From: Robiginitalea sp. | GTDB lineage: Bacteria > Bacteroidota > Bacteroidia > Flavobacteriales > Flavobacteriaceae | Assembly (NCBI GenBank): GCA_024638915.1 | Contig: JAHEJJ010000007.1 | Span: 23,266 to 87,265, forward strand | Length of the DNA stretch: 64,000 nt | Direction of reading: 5' to 3' | Shown: piece after piece, positions 17,935-27,332 of the stretch | How the letters are laid out: every line of letters begins with the position of its first letter | Numbering within the stretch: the stretch's first letter is position 1 | Program-made: the position numbers and the translations under genes | The notes under the pieces: model-generated | Seen by the model: only the letters and a program-made list of their open reading frames with translations | Database searches by the model: none | Told to the model about the DNA's origin: nothing

Positions 17935-19229
17935 TTGCGCTTGTTAATGTTTAATTGATCAAGACGGATGCTTACAGCATTTTTATGTCCCATCAGGCCT
18001 TCAGCTTCTGCCATTACTTCAATGGCCGGGCCGATATTGCGAAGCCCACTGTCGGAGATTCTTTGAAAGGTGATACTTTTTAAGAAACTGTCGAGATTCA
18101 CCCCACTATACTGTTTGGCATAACCTTGTGTAGGTAAGGTATGATTGGTGCCAGAGGCATAATCACCGGCAGATTCAGGAGTATATGGCCCTACAAAAAC
18201 TGAACCTGCATTGCGGAGTTCCCTCAAAAAGTACTCTTCATCCGAACTACAAAGTATATAATGCTCTGGACCATATTGGTTGATAAATTCAGCTGCCTTT
18301 TCTTTATCGGCCAAATAGATCAATTTGCTATTCGCAATGGATTGTTCCGCAATGTTTTTGCGGGGAAGCAGCTTTACTTGTTCCGTTACTTCCGCTTCTA
18401 CCAGATCTATCATCTCCTCATCTGTGGTAACCATGATAACCTGACTATCGATACCGTGCTCGGCCTGACTCAATAAATCGGAGGCCACAAAGGCCGGATT
18501 CGCAGTACTATCGGCCATCACCAATAATTCACTGGGACCAGCAGGCATGTCGATAGCAGTGTTATAACGGGTAGAAAGTTGCTTCGCCCCAGTAACATAT
18601 TGGTTTCCAGGGCCAAATATCTTAAACACCTTGGGTATAGATTCAGTACCAAAGGTCATGGCGGCGATAGCCTGAATGCCTCCCACCCTAAAGACTCTTT
18701 TTATCCCACACAACTGGGCGGTATACAAAATAGAAGCCGGAACATTCCCATCCTTACCAGGTGGGGTGCAAAGAATAATTTCCCTGCATCCGGCGATAAC
18801 CGCGGGGATGGCAAGCATTAAAACCGTGGAAAATAATGGGGCCGTCCCTCCGGGAATATAAAGTCCAACTTTATCAATTGGCCGCTTTTCCTGCCAGCAC
18901 AAAACTCCTTTTGTGGTCTCCAATTCAAGTTTTTCACTGCTTTGTGCCCTGTGAAAAGCATAAATGTTATCATAAGCCCTTTGTATGGCTGACTTTAGCT
19001 GAGCAGGAACTTCATCTGCTGCATTTTCCATCAAATCCGAAGCTAGTTCGAAATCGGTCACCGTCAATCCGTCAAATTTTTGGCTATATTTCCTGACAGC
19101 GATGTCGCCCGTATTCTTCACTTCCTTGAATATCGGATAGCAGATTTTTTCAATTTCCGCAGCGTCCTTTGCCGGACGTTGGCATATCTCTGCCCATTTG
19201 GACTGATCAGGGTTAAAGATCTTTATCAT
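17931..19229 (-). CDS. hisD: Histidinol dehydrogenase
   Basis: HisD oxidises L-histidinol to L-histidine in two NAD-linked steps with a zinc ion. The 432-residue product has GLYIPGGTAPLFS, RVGGIQAIAAMTFGT, DMPAGPSELLV and the zinc-site blocks SQAEHGIDSQ and YGPEHYIL, plus NHTLPTQGYAK near the C-terminus. ATG 19229 is used: it overlaps the hisG stop in an ATGA arrangement, while a further start at 19253 would lie inside hisG. Confidence 0.95.
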   Translation of the reverse strand: MIKIFNPDQSKWAEICQRPAKDAAEIEKICYPIFKEVKNTGDIAVRKYSQKFDGLTVTDFELASDLMENAADEVPAQLKSAIQRAYDNIYAFHRAQSSEKLELETTKGVLCWQEKRPIDKVGLYIPGGTAPLFSTVLMLAIPAVIAGCREIILCTPPGKDGNVPASILYTAQLCGIKRVFRVGGIQAIAAMTFGTESIPKVFKIFGPGNQYVTGAKQLSTRYNTAIDMPAGPSELLVMADSTANPAFVASDLLSQAEHGIDSQVIMVTTDEEMIDLVEAEVTEQVKLLPRKNIAEQSIANSKLIYLADKEKAAEFINQYGPEHYILCSSDEEYFLRELRNAGSVFVGPYTPESAGDYASGTNHTLPTQGYAKQYSGVNLDSFLKSITFQRISDSGLRNIGPAIEVMAEAEGLMGHKNAVSIRLDQLNINKRK

Positions 19230-20083
19230 AACACCATTTTTTCTATCGGACAAACCAATATTCCTTCTGCACCCGAATCTTTAAGCTCCTGGATCACTTC
19301 CCAGAATTTATCTTTATTGATTACGGTATGCACCGAGCTCCATCCTTCCTCAGCCAGGGGAAGAACAGTAGGGCTTCGCATACCAGGAAGGATACGCACG
19401 ATCTCTTCAAGCTTATCATTTGGGGCATTAAGCAGCACATATCGATTTTGTCTCGCGGCAAGAACAGATTTGACACGGAAACGCAGCTCTTCAAAAATCG
19501 ACCTGGTATTCGCATCCATTTTTGGGGACACCGCCAATGCTGCTTCACTATTCAATAACACTTCCACCTCTTTTAAATTATTTTTGAACAGTGTGCTGCC
19601 ACTGGATACGATGTCGCAAATAGCGTCGGCAAGGCCGATGTTAGGAGCGATCTCCACCGAGCCATTGATGATATGAAGATCTGATTTTATATCGTGTTTA
19701 TCGAGGAACATCGTAACGGTATTCGGATAGGAAGTAGCGATACGTTTGCCCTCGAGATCTTTAATCCCTTTATAGGAATGTGATTTTGGTATAGCCAGGG
19801 ATACGCGGCATTTTGAAAATCCCAGCAGCTCCTCGATCTTTATTTCACCTCCATTTTCGATTATTAGATTCTCACCGATAATGGCTGCGTGAACCACTCC
19901 ATCTTGCAAATACTGTGGGATGTCGCTATTTCTCAGGTAGAACACCTCGAGTGGAAAATTCCTTGCCGCAGCTTTTAGCTGATCTTTCCCGTTGTCTATG
20001 GAGATCCCACAATCTTTGAGGATACGCAATGAATCTTCATTTAAGCGGCCGGACTTTTGAATGGCTAATTTAATTCTGTTCAT
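19226..20083 (-). CDS. hisG: ATP phosphoribosyltransferase, long form
   Basis: HisG joins ATP and PRPP, the first and regulated step of the pathway. The 285-residue product is the long form: two periplasmic-binding-like lobes (LAIQKSGRLNEDSL start, then DAICDIVSSGSTLFKNNL for PRPP) and a C-terminal regulatory ACT-like domain (about 210-285) that senses histidine. Long forms do not need HisZ, and none is seen. ATG 20083 is used rather than TTG 20098. It is the first structural gene, preceded by the attenuator at 20121-20234. Confidence 0.95.
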   Translation of the reverse strand: MNRIKLAIQKSGRLNEDSLRILKDCGISIDNGKDQLKAAARNFPLEVFYLRNSDIPQYLQDGVVHAAIIGENLIIENGGEIKIEELLGFSKCRVSLAIPKSHSYKGIKDLEGKRIATSYPNTVTMFLDKHDIKSDLHIINGSVEIAPNIGLADAICDIVSSGSTLFKNNLKEVEVLLNSEAALAVSPKMDANTRSIFEELRFRVKSVLAARQNRYVLLNAPNDKLEEIVRILPGMRSPTVLPLAEEGWSSVHTVINKDKFWEVIQELKDSGAEGILVCPIEKMVL

Positions 20084-20120
20084 ATCTGTGGTTTTCAACG
20101 ATATCTATTTTTATCACAAT

Positions 20121-20150
20121 AAAAAACCCGCTTGATTGCTCAAACGGGTT
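20121..20150 (-). terminator. Attenuator terminator of the his operon
   Basis: Read on the minus strand, aacccgtttg pairs with caagcgggtt (10 pairs, one G-U) around a 6-base loop. A run of six T residues follows. It stands 30 bases after the leader ORF stop and 37 bases before hisG, the usual place for a transcription attenuator. Confidence 0.88.
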
Positions 20151-20180
20151 AGGTATAAGGTGAAATACAACAACACACAA

Positions 20181-20234
20181 CTACCTCGCCTGAGCGCAGG
20201 ATTGGTAGTGATGATGTGTATTTAAATTTCTCAT
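20181..20234 (-). CDS. hisL: his operon leader peptide
   Basis: A short minus-strand ORF encodes MRNLNTHHHYQSCAQAR and stops at TAG. Three consecutive histidine codons (CAT CAT CAC) sit at residues 7-9. With the terminator 30 bases downstream and hisG beyond it, this is the classic layout of attenuation. Plentiful charged tRNA-His lets the ribosome finish the leader and the terminator forms; stalling at the His codons would favour read-through. The antiterminator pairing is not certain: only aggta/tacct (5 bases) was seen by eye. An unrelated short frame with HHH exactly here would be unlikely. Confidence 0.85.
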   Translation of the reverse strand: MRNLNTHHHYQSCAQAR

Positions 20235-20241
20235 TGCGATG

Positions 20242-20270
20242 TAAAATTAGAACTAATTTTTATTTATCAA
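20242..20270 (-). promoter_or_regulatory. Candidate promoter of the his operon
   Basis: On the minus strand, TTG (20270-20268), an 18-base spacer and TAATTTTA (20249-20242) fit the Bacteroidota -33/-7 pattern with one mismatch in the last base. Transcription would begin only a few bases before the leader ATG, so the leader mRNA would be nearly leaderless. Confidence 0.5.
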
Positions 20271-20283
20271 AAATTAATTTGTC

Positions 20284-21099
20284 TTAATTGTTTCCCAGGA
20301 TCAGTGGTAGTCCACTATCGCCAGAACCTACCACAACGATCTTAGAATTTGGGGATTGCGATAATTTAAGTGTAGCCTCAATACCTTTATCCTGAAGTAT
20401 TTTATCTGTTAGGGAGGCGCTTAGAATCCGGTTTGCATCTGCTTTTCCCTGAGCTTCGATACGCTGGCGCTGTGCCTCCTTGTCTGCTGTTACAAGACGG
20501 AACTCATATTCGAGTGTCTCCTGTTCCTGTCGCAGCTTTTTTTCAATTGCCTCTTTTATTGTTGGGGGAAGTGTAACATCCCGAACCAGTACTTCATTAA
20601 GCTGAATATACTGTCCTTCAACAATTTCTTTGGTATCCTGATATATTTCGTCCTGGATGGCATCCCGTTTGCTGGAATATAATTGTTCCGGGGTATAGCG
20701 GCCCACAACACTTCGGGCAGCAGAGCGAATGGCCGGAAGCAGGATACGATTGATGTACTGCTCACTCTTTTCCTGATGGAGTTTGCCCAATTCATTAAAA
20801 CTGGGTTGGAACCATGCAGATGCGTCGATCTGGATCTCCAGTCCGTTGCTCGAGAGTACTTTCATCTGTTCAAAAACTTCTTGCTGTCGCACCTCATATA
20901 CATAAACCTTGTTCCAGGGTGCCACGATATGGAATCCCTCATCAAGGGGCGGTTTATCGGTTACAACACCTCCTCCAAATGTTTTATATAGAACACCTGC
21001 TTCTCCGGAGCCGATGGTTATGGCCGATTTAGAAATGAGTATGATGAGTAATATAATCGCAAACACTACAGGAAGGGCTATTTTTGGAAGTCTGTCCAT
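20284..21099 (-). CDS. SPFH / prohibitin-family membrane protein
   Basis: The 271-residue product has one N-terminal membrane helix (IALPVVFAIILLIILIS) followed by a band-7 domain: GEAGVLYKTFGGG, then QIDASAWFQPS, IRSAARSVVGRYTPEQLYS and a long C-terminal helix with KEAIEKKLRQEQE and EAQRQRIEAQGKADA. This is the prohibitin/HflC type of SPFH protein, which forms large membrane rings and often controls FtsH-type proteolysis. No protease gene is adjacent. It lies 13 bases after the VWA gene stop and probably ends that unit; the his promoter starts right after its stop. Confidence 0.9.
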   Translation of the reverse strand: MDRLPKIALPVVFAIILLIILISKSAITIGSGEAGVLYKTFGGGVVTDKPPLDEGFHIVAPWNKVYVYEVRQQEVFEQMKVLSSNGLEIQIDASAWFQPSFNELGKLHQEKSEQYINRILLPAIRSAARSVVGRYTPEQLYSSKRDAIQDEIYQDTKEIVEGQYIQLNEVLVRDVTLPPTIKEAIEKKLRQEQETLEYEFRLVTADKEAQRQRIEAQGKADANRILSASLTDKILQDKGIEATLKLSQSPNSKIVVVGSGDSGLPLILGNN

Positions 21100-21112
21100 A
21101 CTATTATTTTTT

Positions 21113-23149
21113 TTAAATTAATCCGTTATATTTTCTAATGAACCACTCTGCGGAAAAAGCCAGAACAACTATCGCGAGCAGTATTTTAAAATCGATCAAA
21201 GATACGACATTTTGTTCGCTTTTTTGGGTTGGAAGGTAGTGTTCATTGTTGCTAAGATCCCGGATCAGATCAGCAACCTGATCAGGAAAAAAACTAAGTC
21301 CGCCTGAACGTCCTGCCAACCGATCTAATTTATTGAAATCGGCAGTGGTATATTGTTTTTCAACATCGAAATCGAGAATGGTAAACTGTCCGTTTCGACG
21401 AAGGCTGCTACCTTCTATCTCGAGAGTAAAAGCAAAGTTGCCGGCGGGTAAACCACCAAGATCTGCCTCGTAATAGTTCCCTTTGAGCAACAATGGAAAC
21501 TCCCGCTCAGATTCATTATCAGTACCGGAAATACGCAGGCTTAGGCTGGCGTTTTTATCAAATTCGTAGGTGTCGTCAAAATAGGCGGCCCTGATCCTGG
21601 CCGAGCTGGCGTCGCGATAAATATTATCATATTCTACGGTAAGGCGTTGACGAGTCTGATCTGTAGCCAGGAAGAATATGATCTTACCTAGAAATTCATC
21701 AAATCCTGTAAAACTACTTTCATTTCGATACCACTGCAGTCGCCATTTCCATAAGTCCTCAGCGAAGAGCACGGCTTCTCTTTCGGCCCTCTGACCCATC
21801 AGGCAGAGCAACGGATCACCGAGTGCCACCCCTTTGATACGTTGCTCCAGTAATACCTGGGCAGGAGACATGATCGAAAGGTCTCCCAATGTCGTTAGAA
21901 GTGGAGGAAAGTTTTCCACAGAGAAGTTAGAAATGTCATAGGCCGAGAAGCCTTCGTTCAGAATGGGGCTGACATATTCATCCTGATTGAAACTGTTCTT
22001 TTGAAAGCTGTTTTGAATTGTATTGAGGAAATTCCAATCGGTATCCGTTCCTGTGATAGTGAAAATGTTCAGACCGCGTTTTTTAGAGACTTCATAAACC
22101 TTTTCGAATGTTCGGCGGGGCTGATAGAGTATGAGTACGTCTGCACGATCGAGCAATGAATGATCGTCGATAGATGGTTTAAAAAAACGCACCGTCCTTT
22201 GATTATTGCTTTCTACAGATTTCTTCAGCATTCCCAGATCCGGATGATTCATATCGGAAACGATGAAGACCTCAGTCTTCTCATCGATGACCTCCACCGC
22301 GACATTTTTACTATTGTTACTTGTATTGTTTTCGTTCTGGAGCGTACCTAATTTTACTTCTATAAGTTTTACACCTACCGTTTCTGCCTGCAGAAGCACC
22401 TCCAGGCGTTGAGAATTATTTTGCCGATCGAACTGAAGATCTGCACGATAGTTCACCTGCCCATCCACAGATACGGACAACGGTACTCTGGTATCAGTAA
22501 AACCCTGATAATTTACGAGTATTTCCACTGGATATCGATTGTTGAGAAAGGCATATTTATTGATGTTAATCTGCTCTATACGCACATCCTCATAGACGGT
22601 GGTATCGCCAATCACGACCGGGTAGATCCTTAAATTTTCCTTCGGATTGAGAAATTCATAATCCGATCCTACCGTTTGATTGCCATCGGTAAGTAAGATC
22701 ACAGCGGTCGCCTGATCGCGATAAGTCCTGCGAATAGTGTTGAGAGCTGAATATATATCTGTTGTCCTCTTATCGAAGGCAAGGCTATCCATCTCGGCTA
22801 CCTCCCTACCGAATTTTAAATGTTGTAAATCGAAACGCTCTTCTATTTCGGGATGATCGGATATGCTTTTGATCACTTCGGTCAGTTCTTCTTTTTTACC
22901 GGAATCGGCTATGGAAGAGGAGTCATCGGCCAATACGATGAGTTTGCTCTTTACCAGATAAAACTCATCTTTTATAAATTTGGGATTGATGAGCAGCAGT
23001 AGCAGACTCATGATCCCTGTAAAGCGGCAAAAAGCCAACAAAAGATACAGGCGCTTTGGGGACTTCCTCAATCCCGGGTATTGAAAAATAACCCATGCCA
23101 GCGAAATGGCAGCAGCGGCTATGATCAGCAAAAGGGTTTGTATTTGCAT
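21113..23149 (-). CDS. VWA-domain membrane protein
   Basis: The 678-residue product has two N-terminal membrane helices (TLLLIIAAAAISLAWVIF and FTGIMSLLLLLINP). A VWA domain follows, with VLADDSSSI as the metal site (DxSxS), TTDIYSALN and LLTDGNQT. A long periplasmic beta-rich part comes next, then a last helix (ILLAIVVLAFSAEWFI). It resembles BatA-related and glutamine-amidotransferase-like VWA proteins of Bacteroidota, but no Bat operon is present. The function is unknown; it may sense or display envelope components. ATG 23149 is used rather than 23179. Confidence 0.82.
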   Translation of the reverse strand: MQIQTLLLIIAAAAISLAWVIFQYPGLRKSPKRLYLLLAFCRFTGIMSLLLLLINPKFIKDEFYLVKSKLIVLADDSSSIADSGKKEELTEVIKSISDHPEIEERFDLQHLKFGREVAEMDSLAFDKRTTDIYSALNTIRRTYRDQATAVILLTDGNQTVGSDYEFLNPKENLRIYPVVIGDTTVYEDVRIEQININKYAFLNNRYPVEILVNYQGFTDTRVPLSVSVDGQVNYRADLQFDRQNNSQRLEVLLQAETVGVKLIEVKLGTLQNENNTSNNSKNVAVEVIDEKTEVFIVSDMNHPDLGMLKKSVESNNQRTVRFFKPSIDDHSLLDRADVLILYQPRRTFEKVYEVSKKRGLNIFTITGTDTDWNFLNTIQNSFQKNSFNQDEYVSPILNEGFSAYDISNFSVENFPPLLTTLGDLSIMSPAQVLLEQRIKGVALGDPLLCLMGQRAEREAVLFAEDLWKWRLQWYRNESSFTGFDEFLGKIIFFLATDQTRQRLTVEYDNIYRDASSARIRAAYFDDTYEFDKNASLSLRISGTDNESEREFPLLLKGNYYEADLGGLPAGNFAFTLEIEGSSLRRNGQFTILDFDVEKQYTTADFNKLDRLAGRSGGLSFFPDQVADLIRDLSNNEHYLPTQKSEQNVVSLIDFKILLAIVVLAFSAEWFIRKYNGLI

Positions 23150-23241
23150 AATGATATCAGTCCTCCCGGATTGCATCATAGTGCCGGAAGAATGGTAAAT
23201 GTATTACACCATGGTCGTTTGAAAAAGTAAAGGTTTGGATA

Positions 23242-23988
23242 CTATGTTAACATCCCGCCATCAACATTTATAACCTGGCCGGTGATATATCCTGATAGGT
23301 CTGATGCTAAAAACAAACATGCATTAGCAATATCTTCAGGCGTGCCGCCCCTTTTCAGCGGTATGGCATCGCGCCAGCTCTGGACGGTTTTCTCATCGAG
23401 TTTCTCTGTCATTTCGGTTTCTATGAAACCGGGGGCAATGGCATTGCAACGAATATTTCTGGAACCTAATTCCAGGGCTACAGATTTGGTAAATCCAATC
23501 ATTCCAGCCTTAGAAGCAGCATAATTGGTTTGTCCGGCATTTCCTTTAACCCCAACCACACTGCTCATATTAATAATAGAGCCTTTACGCTGTTTAAGCA
23601 TCGTCCGCTGAACCGCCTTAGTCATATTGAAAACCGATTTCAAATTAACTTCTATAACGGTATCGAAATCCTCTTCCGACATTCGCATCAACAAATTATC
23701 TTTGGTAATACCTGCGTTATTGATCAAGACATCGATTCCGCCAAAGTCCTCAAGTATGGCCGATACAAGGCTTTCGGCCTCTGTAAAACTCGCAGCGTTG
23801 CTTTTATAGGCCCGGGCCTTGACTCCACTCTTAGTCAGTTCATTCTCTAATTCGATGGCCGGTCCTTCGCTGGAACTATATGTAAAAGCCACATTAGCGC
23901 CATGCTCAGCAAAAACCTCGGCAATTCCCTTTCCAATGCCACGACTGGCACCGGTAATGATCACATTTTTTCCTTCGAGTATTTTCAT
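23242..23988 (-). CDS. fabG: 3-oxoacyl-ACP reductase
   Basis: FabG reduces 3-oxoacyl-ACP with NADPH in fatty acid elongation. The 248-residue short-chain dehydrogenase shows the nucleotide motif TGASRGIGKGIA, NNAG, catalytic Ser in NMSSVVG, and YxxxK as YAASKAG, ending SGYITGQVINVDGGM, which is typical of FabG. It lies between sucD and the VWA gene on the same strand, with gaps of about 90 bases on each side. Confidence 0.93.
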   Translation of the reverse strand: MKILEGKNVIITGASRGIGKGIAEVFAEHGANVAFTYSSSEGPAIELENELTKSGVKARAYKSNAASFTEAESLVSAILEDFGGIDVLINNAGITKDNLLMRMSEEDFDTVIEVNLKSVFNMTKAVQRTMLKQRKGSIINMSSVVGVKGNAGQTNYAASKAGMIGFTKSVALELGSRNIRCNAIAPGFIETEMTEKLDEKTVQSWRDAIPLKRGGTPEDIANACLFLASDLSGYITGQVINVDGGMLT

Positions 23989-24085
23989 GCCTGATAATTA
24001 GTTACTTAAATCAAGATAAGCTTTTCATACTTCAAAATGGAATACCTGGTAAGGCAGATCGGATATGGTCTGTTCAAAATGGTAT

Positions 24086-24958
24086 TTAACCCATAACTTC
24101 CCTAACCTTTTTTCCAATCTCGGCCGGAGAATCGACCACGTGAATCCCGCATTCCTTCATTATGCTTTTCTTCGCCTGTGCCGTATCGTCCGTACCGCCA
24201 ACTATAGCGCCCGCATGGCCCATAGTCCGTCCGGCAGGAGCTGTTTCTCCTGCAATAAAGCCAACAATGGGTTTTTTGCTGCCACTCTGTTTATACCAAC
24301 GTGCAGCTTCTGCTTCGAGCTGGCCTCCGATCTCACCAATCATGACGATGCATTCGGTTTCAGGATCATTGATAAACATTTCAACGGCTTCCCTTGTAGT
24401 GGTCCCGATAATAGGGTCCCCTCCTATTCCTATGGCCGTAGTGATCCCCATGCCCTGGCGTACCACCTGATCAGCAGCTTCATAGGTGAGCGTACCAGAT
24501 TTAGAAACGAGACCGACTTTACCTTTTTTGAAAACAAAACCCGGCATGATACCAACTTTGGCTTCTCCAGGTGTAATCACACCCGGGCAATTCGGTCCGA
24601 TGAGGACGCAATCCCGATTTTTAATATACTGATAGGTTTTGACCATATCGGCAACAGGAATACCTTCGGTTATGGTAATAATGACTTTTATACCTGCAGT
24701 AGCGGCTTCCATGATAGCATCGGCAGCAAACGCAGGCGGCACAAAAATTATGGTAGTATCGGCCCCTGCTTTTTCTACCGCTTCTTCAACGGTATTAAAT
24801 ACAGGTTTACCCAGATGTTCCTGACCACCTTTGCCTGGGGTGACCCCACCTACCACATTGGTGCCATACTCAATCATTTGTCCGGCATGGAAAGTACCTT
24901 CACTTCCCGTGAAGCCCTGAACTATAATTTTGGAGTTTTTGTCGACTAATACACTCAT
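24086..24958 (-). CDS. sucD: Succinyl-CoA ligase, alpha subunit
   Basis: SucD forms the CoA-binding and phospho-histidine half of succinyl-CoA synthetase in the TCA cycle. The 290-residue product has [38 protein letters not shown], and the active-site His in [13 protein letters not shown]. SucC is not in this window, which is common in Bacteroidota, where the two genes are separate. It lies about 65 bases downstream of the lpxD-like gene and could be in the same transcript. Confidence 0.96.
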   Translation of the reverse strand: MSVLVDKNSKIIVQGFTGSEGTFHAGQMIEYGTNVVGGVTPGKGGQEHLGKPVFNTVEEAVEKAGADTTIIFVPPAFAADAIMEAATAGIKVIITITEGIPVADMVKTYQYIKNRDCVLIGPNCPGVITPGEAKVGIMPGFVFKKGKVGLVSKSGTLTYEAADQVVRQGMGITTAIGIGGDPIIGTTTREAVEMFINDPETECIVMIGEIGGQLEAEAARWYKQSGSKKPIVGFIAGETAPAGRTMGHAGAIVGGTDDTAQAKKSIMKECGIHVVDSPAEIGKKVREVMG

Positions 24959-25025
24959 TCAATTCGGTTTAATTCTGTATGCACAAAAGTATGCTATTAC
25001 AGCCTATTTGTAAAAGATTCTTAAG

Positions 25026-25958
25026 CTATTCCTTTATTTGATCCAGTATTGCAGGGATCTTCTTTATATTGTTCAATTCCCTCATTTTTTCACGGGCATC
25101 TTCTGCCGGGCTACCGAAGTAGGCTTTACCCCCTTCCAATGATTTAGCCACGCCAGATTGAGCATAGATAACCGATTTTTTACCAATGGTGGCACCGCTT
25201 ACCACTCCTACCTGGCCCCAAAGGGTCACTTCATCTTCTACCACAACACAGCCCGCAATCCCTACCTGCGATGCAATAAGACATTTTTCACCAATAATGG
25301 TATCGTGCCCTATTTGTATCTGGTTGTCGAGTTTAGAGCCTTTTTTAATCGTCGTATCCCCTGTTACACCCCTGTCTATGGTACAAAGCGCCCCTATGTC
25401 TACCCGATCTTCAATAACCACTCGACCGCCGGAAAGCAGTTTATCAAATCCCTCGGGCCTGTTTTTGTAATAAAAAGCATCGGCTCCTATAATCGTTCCG
25501 GCATGTATGGTAACATGATCTCCGATAACACAATGATCATAAATAACCACATTGGGGTGAATCGTACAATGATCACCAATGGTGACGTGATTTCCAATAA
25601 AAACACTCGGTTGTATTAAGGTATTTTCGCCAATTCTGGCTGATGGTGCAATCAGGGCACTGGCCTGTTCAAAGGGTTTAAAGTGATTGGTAAGCTTGTT
25701 GAAATCACGAAATGGATCATCAGAGATCAGCAATGCCTTACCTACCGGACAATCAACCTCTTTATTGATAAGCACTATGGTCGCTTTACTTTTTAGGGCC
25801 TTATCATAGTATTTGGGATGATCTACAAATACAATATCTCCAGGCTCAACCACGTGAATCTCATTCATTCCCAGCACGGGAAAATCATCGGCACCAACAA
25901 AGGGCACATCTAGGAGACCAGCGATATCTTTTAGCGAATAAGTTTTTGGAAATTTCAT
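25026..25958 (-). CDS. LpxD-family acyltransferase paralogue
   Basis: The 310-residue product is a second LpxD-type protein. It has an N-terminal uridine-binding-like domain (VGADDFPVLGMNEIHVVEPGD), then the left-handed beta-helix of hexapeptide repeats (about 100-280) and a short helical tail. The catalytic His region reads LDNQIQIGHDTIIGE, close to DNQIQIAHNVEIGE of the bona fide LpxD at 28725-29750. It may N-acylate a different lipid A precursor or use a different acyl chain. It sits 11 bases after efp, inside the lipid A block. Two LpxD genes in one operon is a recurrent flavobacterial arrangement, as far as I know. Confidence 0.85.
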   Translation of the reverse strand: MKFPKTYSLKDIAGLLDVPFVGADDFPVLGMNEIHVVEPGDIVFVDHPKYYDKALKSKATIVLINKEVDCPVGKALLISDDPFRDFNKLTNHFKPFEQASALIAPSARIGENTLIQPSVFIGNHVTIGDHCTIHPNVVIYDHCVIGDHVTIHAGTIIGADAFYYKNRPEGFDKLLSGGRVVIEDRVDIGALCTIDRGVTGDTTIKKGSKLDNQIQIGHDTIIGEKCLIASQVGIAGCVVVEDEVTLWGQVGVVSGATIGKKSVIYAQSGVAKSLEGGKAYFGSPAEDAREKMRELNNIKKIPAILDQIKE

Positions 25959-25969
25959 CAGCGCCCGGA

Positions 25970-26536
25970 CTAATCTTTTGCGCGCTCCATATAGGCGCCT
26001 TTTTCAGTATCTATTTTAATCCGGTCCCCTTCATTTATAAAAAGCGGGACGTTAACGCGAGCACCGGTTTCCAGCGTAGCTGGTTTGGTGGCATTAGTAG
26101 CGGTATTTCCTTTCACACCAGGCTCCGTATGCGTAACTTCGAGAATGACACTAGCTGGCATATCCACGGACAACGGCATGCTGTCCTCAGTATTGAACAT
26201 AATGGTTACAAGCACGCCTTCTTTTAATAAATCCGGCGCATCGAGTCCACTCTCCTGCAGGGCGATCTGGTTGTAGTCGTCCGTATTCATAAAATGGTAA
26301 GTACTACCGTCTGAATAAAGATACTGATAGGTTCGGGTCTCTACCCTTACGTCCTCTATTTTGTGACCGGCACTAAAGGTGTTATCCAGGACTTTGCCGG
26401 TGGTAACACTTTTTAATTTAGTCCGGACAAAAGCAGGTCCCTTACCAGGTTTGACATGAAGAAATTCAACAATCTTGTATATATCATTGTTATATCTGAT
26501 ACATAAACCCTTGCGTATGTCCGATGTTGTCGCCAT
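25970..26536 (-). CDS. efp: Elongation factor P
   Basis: EF-P relieves ribosome stalling at polyproline. The 188-residue product has the three-domain beta-barrel length. The loop that meets the P-site tRNA reads HVKPGKGPAF, with Lys at the modified position, and KTKLKSVTTG-like strands follow. The C-terminal block GDRIKIDTEKGAYMERAKD is typical. It lies between lpxA (6 bases) and the lpxD paralogue (11 bases). No modification enzymes (EpmA, EarP) are in the window. Confidence 0.95.
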   Translation of the reverse strand: MATTSDIRKGLCIRYNNDIYKIVEFLHVKPGKGPAFVRTKLKSVTTGKVLDNTFSAGHKIEDVRVETRTYQYLYSDGSTYHFMNTDDYNQIALQESGLDAPDLLKEGVLVTIMFNTEDSMPLSVDMPASVILEVTHTEPGVKGNTATNATKPATLETGARVNVPLFINEGDRIKIDTEKGAYMERAKD

Positions 26537-26542
26537 AAATGA

Positions 26543-27331
26543 TTAATTAGTTGTGCTAAAATATCCTTTCATTATCCCCCGTTGAGAATTACGGATGAAT
26601 TGTAAGATTTCATCCCGCTCCGGTGTGGCTTCCATTTCGGCCTCGATGATGCGAACGGCTTGGGTGTTATTGTAGTTTCCTTGATAGAGAATACGATAAA
26701 TATTCTGTATCTCTCGGATCTTATCAGAAGTAAATCCCCTTCTTCGGAGACCGATCGAATTTATCCCGACGTATGAAAGCGGCTCGCGAGCGCCTTTTAC
26801 AAATGGCGGGACATCTTTTCGAACCAGGGATCCGCCGGTCACAAAGGCGTGATTTCCGATAGAGACAAATTGATGTACCGCCACAAGACCCGCCAGTACA
26901 ACATTATCACCAATGGTAACGTGACCGGCCAGGGTTGAATTATTTGAAAAAATGCAGTTATTACCGATAAAACAATCATGCGCGATATGACAATATGCCA
27001 TAATCAAGCAATTCTTACCGATAACCGTCTTCATACGGTCTGAAGTACCTTTATTAATAGTCGCGCATTCGCGGATAGTGGTGTTATTTCCAATCTGAAC
27101 AATGGTGTCTTCCCCATCATATTTGAGATCCTGGGGTGTCGCTGAGATGACTGCACCAGGGAAAATATTGCAATTTTTACCGATTCGGGCTCCTTCCATT
27201 ATGGTCACGTTGGAGCCGATCCAGGTACCTTCCCCAATCTCCACATTATTGTGAATAGTGGTAAAGGGTTCAACCACGACGTTTTTAGCTATTTTTGCGC
27301 CGGGGTGGATATAGGCAAGCGGTTGATTCAT
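26543..27331 (-). CDS. lpxA: UDP-N-acetylglucosamine acyltransferase
   Basis: LpxA transfers a 3-hydroxyacyl chain from ACP to the 3-OH of UDP-GlcNAc, the first step of lipid A synthesis. The 262-residue product starts NQPLAYIHPGAKIAKN, has the hexapeptide beta-helix, the catalytic His in AYCHIAHDCFIGN, and the C-terminal helical bundle GLRRRGFTSDKIREIQ. ATG 27331 starts just after the lpxC/fabZ stop; the upstream ATG at 27349 would overlap it. Confidence 0.96.
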   Translation of the reverse strand: MNQPLAYIHPGAKIAKNVVVEPFTTIHNNVEIGEGTWIGSNVTIMEGARIGKNCNIFPGAVISATPQDLKYDGEDTIVQIGNNTTIRECATINKGTSDRMKTVIGKNCLIMAYCHIAHDCFIGNNCIFSNNSTLAGHVTIGDNVVLAGLVAVHQFVSIGNHAFVTGGSLVRKDVPPFVKGAREPLSYVGINSIGLRRRGFTSDKIREIQNIYRILYQGNYNNTQAVRIIEAEMEATPERDEILQFIRNSQRGIMKGYFSTTN

Positions 27332-27332
27332 T

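Noticed and set aside
24065..24949. Long plus-strand frame opposite sucD
   Set aside because: It mirrors sucD in the complementary frame, has no motif, and sucD is certain.
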